Positions 13,656-13,791 of a stretch of 13,791 nt of DNA are shown here, one piece after another; position 1 is the stretch's first letter; each line of letters opens with the position of its first letter. Under the pieces are notes generated by a model, which worked only from the letters and a program-made list of their open reading frames with translations, was not told the DNA's origin and ran no database searches. The stretch is from a bacterium (GTDB lineage: Bacteria > BMS3Abin14). The stretch lies in assembly GCA_022865845.1 (NCBI GenBank), contig JALHUC010000063.1:1-13791 (forward strand), written 5' to 3'. A program made the position numbers and the translations under genes.

Positions 13656-13791
13656 ATGGAAGAATTTTATCGGATCGAAAGACTGCCGCCATACGTTTTT
13701 AACATCGTCAATGAGCAAAAATACAAGGCGAGGGTACGCGGCGAGGATATCGTGGATTTCGGTATGGGTAATCCAGATATGCCGACCCCCA
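13656..13791 (+). CDS. PLP-dependent class I/II aminotransferase, partial (N-terminus only)
   Basis: The first 45 codons of a gene that runs off the right edge. The protein opens [20 protein letters not shown] and continues with [17 protein letters not shown]. This is the start typical of the AlaC alanine transaminase / LL-diaminopimelate aminotransferase-like group, whose members make amino acids by transamination with pyridoxal phosphate. The fragment holds only the substrate-side arm and the GMGNPD turn; the PLP lysine lies beyond the window. The exact substrate cannot be told. ATG 13656 has a weak ribosome site (GGA, eight bases away) because array F lies there. It appears to have its own promoter rather than belonging to the tsaE transcript. 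Confidence 0.88.
   Translation, partial: MEEFYRIERLPPYVFNIVNEQKYKARVRGEDIVDFGMGNPDMPTP

Overview
The window reads as a piece of a bacterial chromosome from the Desulfobacterota/deltaproteobacterial sphere, of Geobacter-like type. The grounds are the gene order ftsH-folP-cdaA-cdaR-glmM-pdxJ-acpS-nnr-CBS-tsaE-aminotransferase, which I recall from that group, the long N-terminal extension on FolP, and a rubrerythrin-like ferritin typical of anaerobes or microaerophiles. This placement is from memory of families, not from a search. Base composition is moderate in the genes and AT-rich at 277-460. No tRNA, rRNA, CRISPR, transposase, phage or defence gene is visible.

Left part (1-1862): a partial FlK-type hotdog thioesterase on the minus strand (1-276); a decayed C-terminal remnant of a di-haem cytochrome c peroxidase/MauG-type gene (about 462-936); a 63-residue membrane protein with two CC pairs (1058-1249); and a rubrerythrin-like ferritin (1338-1805) ending at a clear rho-independent terminator (1834-1862).

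Main part (2046-13387): a run of housekeeping genes, all on the plus strand. tilS (tRNA-Ile lysidine synthase) is followed by a possible 37-residue cysteine-rich ORF. Then come ftsH, folP, cdaA, cdaR, glmM, pdxJ, acpS, nnr, a stand-alone tandem-CBS protein and tsaE. Many neighbours overlap or lie within a few bases, so long polycistronic transcripts are likely, with possible breaks before ftsH, glmM and pdxJ. The themes are envelope quality control (FtsH), c-di-AMP signalling tied to cell-wall precursor supply (CdaA, CdaR, GlmM), cofactor synthesis and repair (FolP, PdxJ, AcpS, Nnr) and tRNA modification (TilS, TsaE). The right edge opens a PLP-dependent aminotransferase (13656 to the end) behind a good sigma70-type promoter.

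The most unusual content lies between the genes. At five places there are short tandem arrays with a strict 7-base period. The words differ from place to place but usually fit TTCNNNN or its complement, and in several places they are folded back as inverted repeats. One 146-bp element nests an 8-base-period hairpin inside a 7-base-period hairpin. This is the best candidate for something undescribed here. Among proteins, the points of interest are the tandem-CBS protein as a possible c-di-AMP or adenine-nucleotide effector, the FolP N-terminal domain, the FtsH acidic repeat tail that overlaps the folP start, and four genes whose best starts are TTG codons. I see no clearly new multi-gene system.
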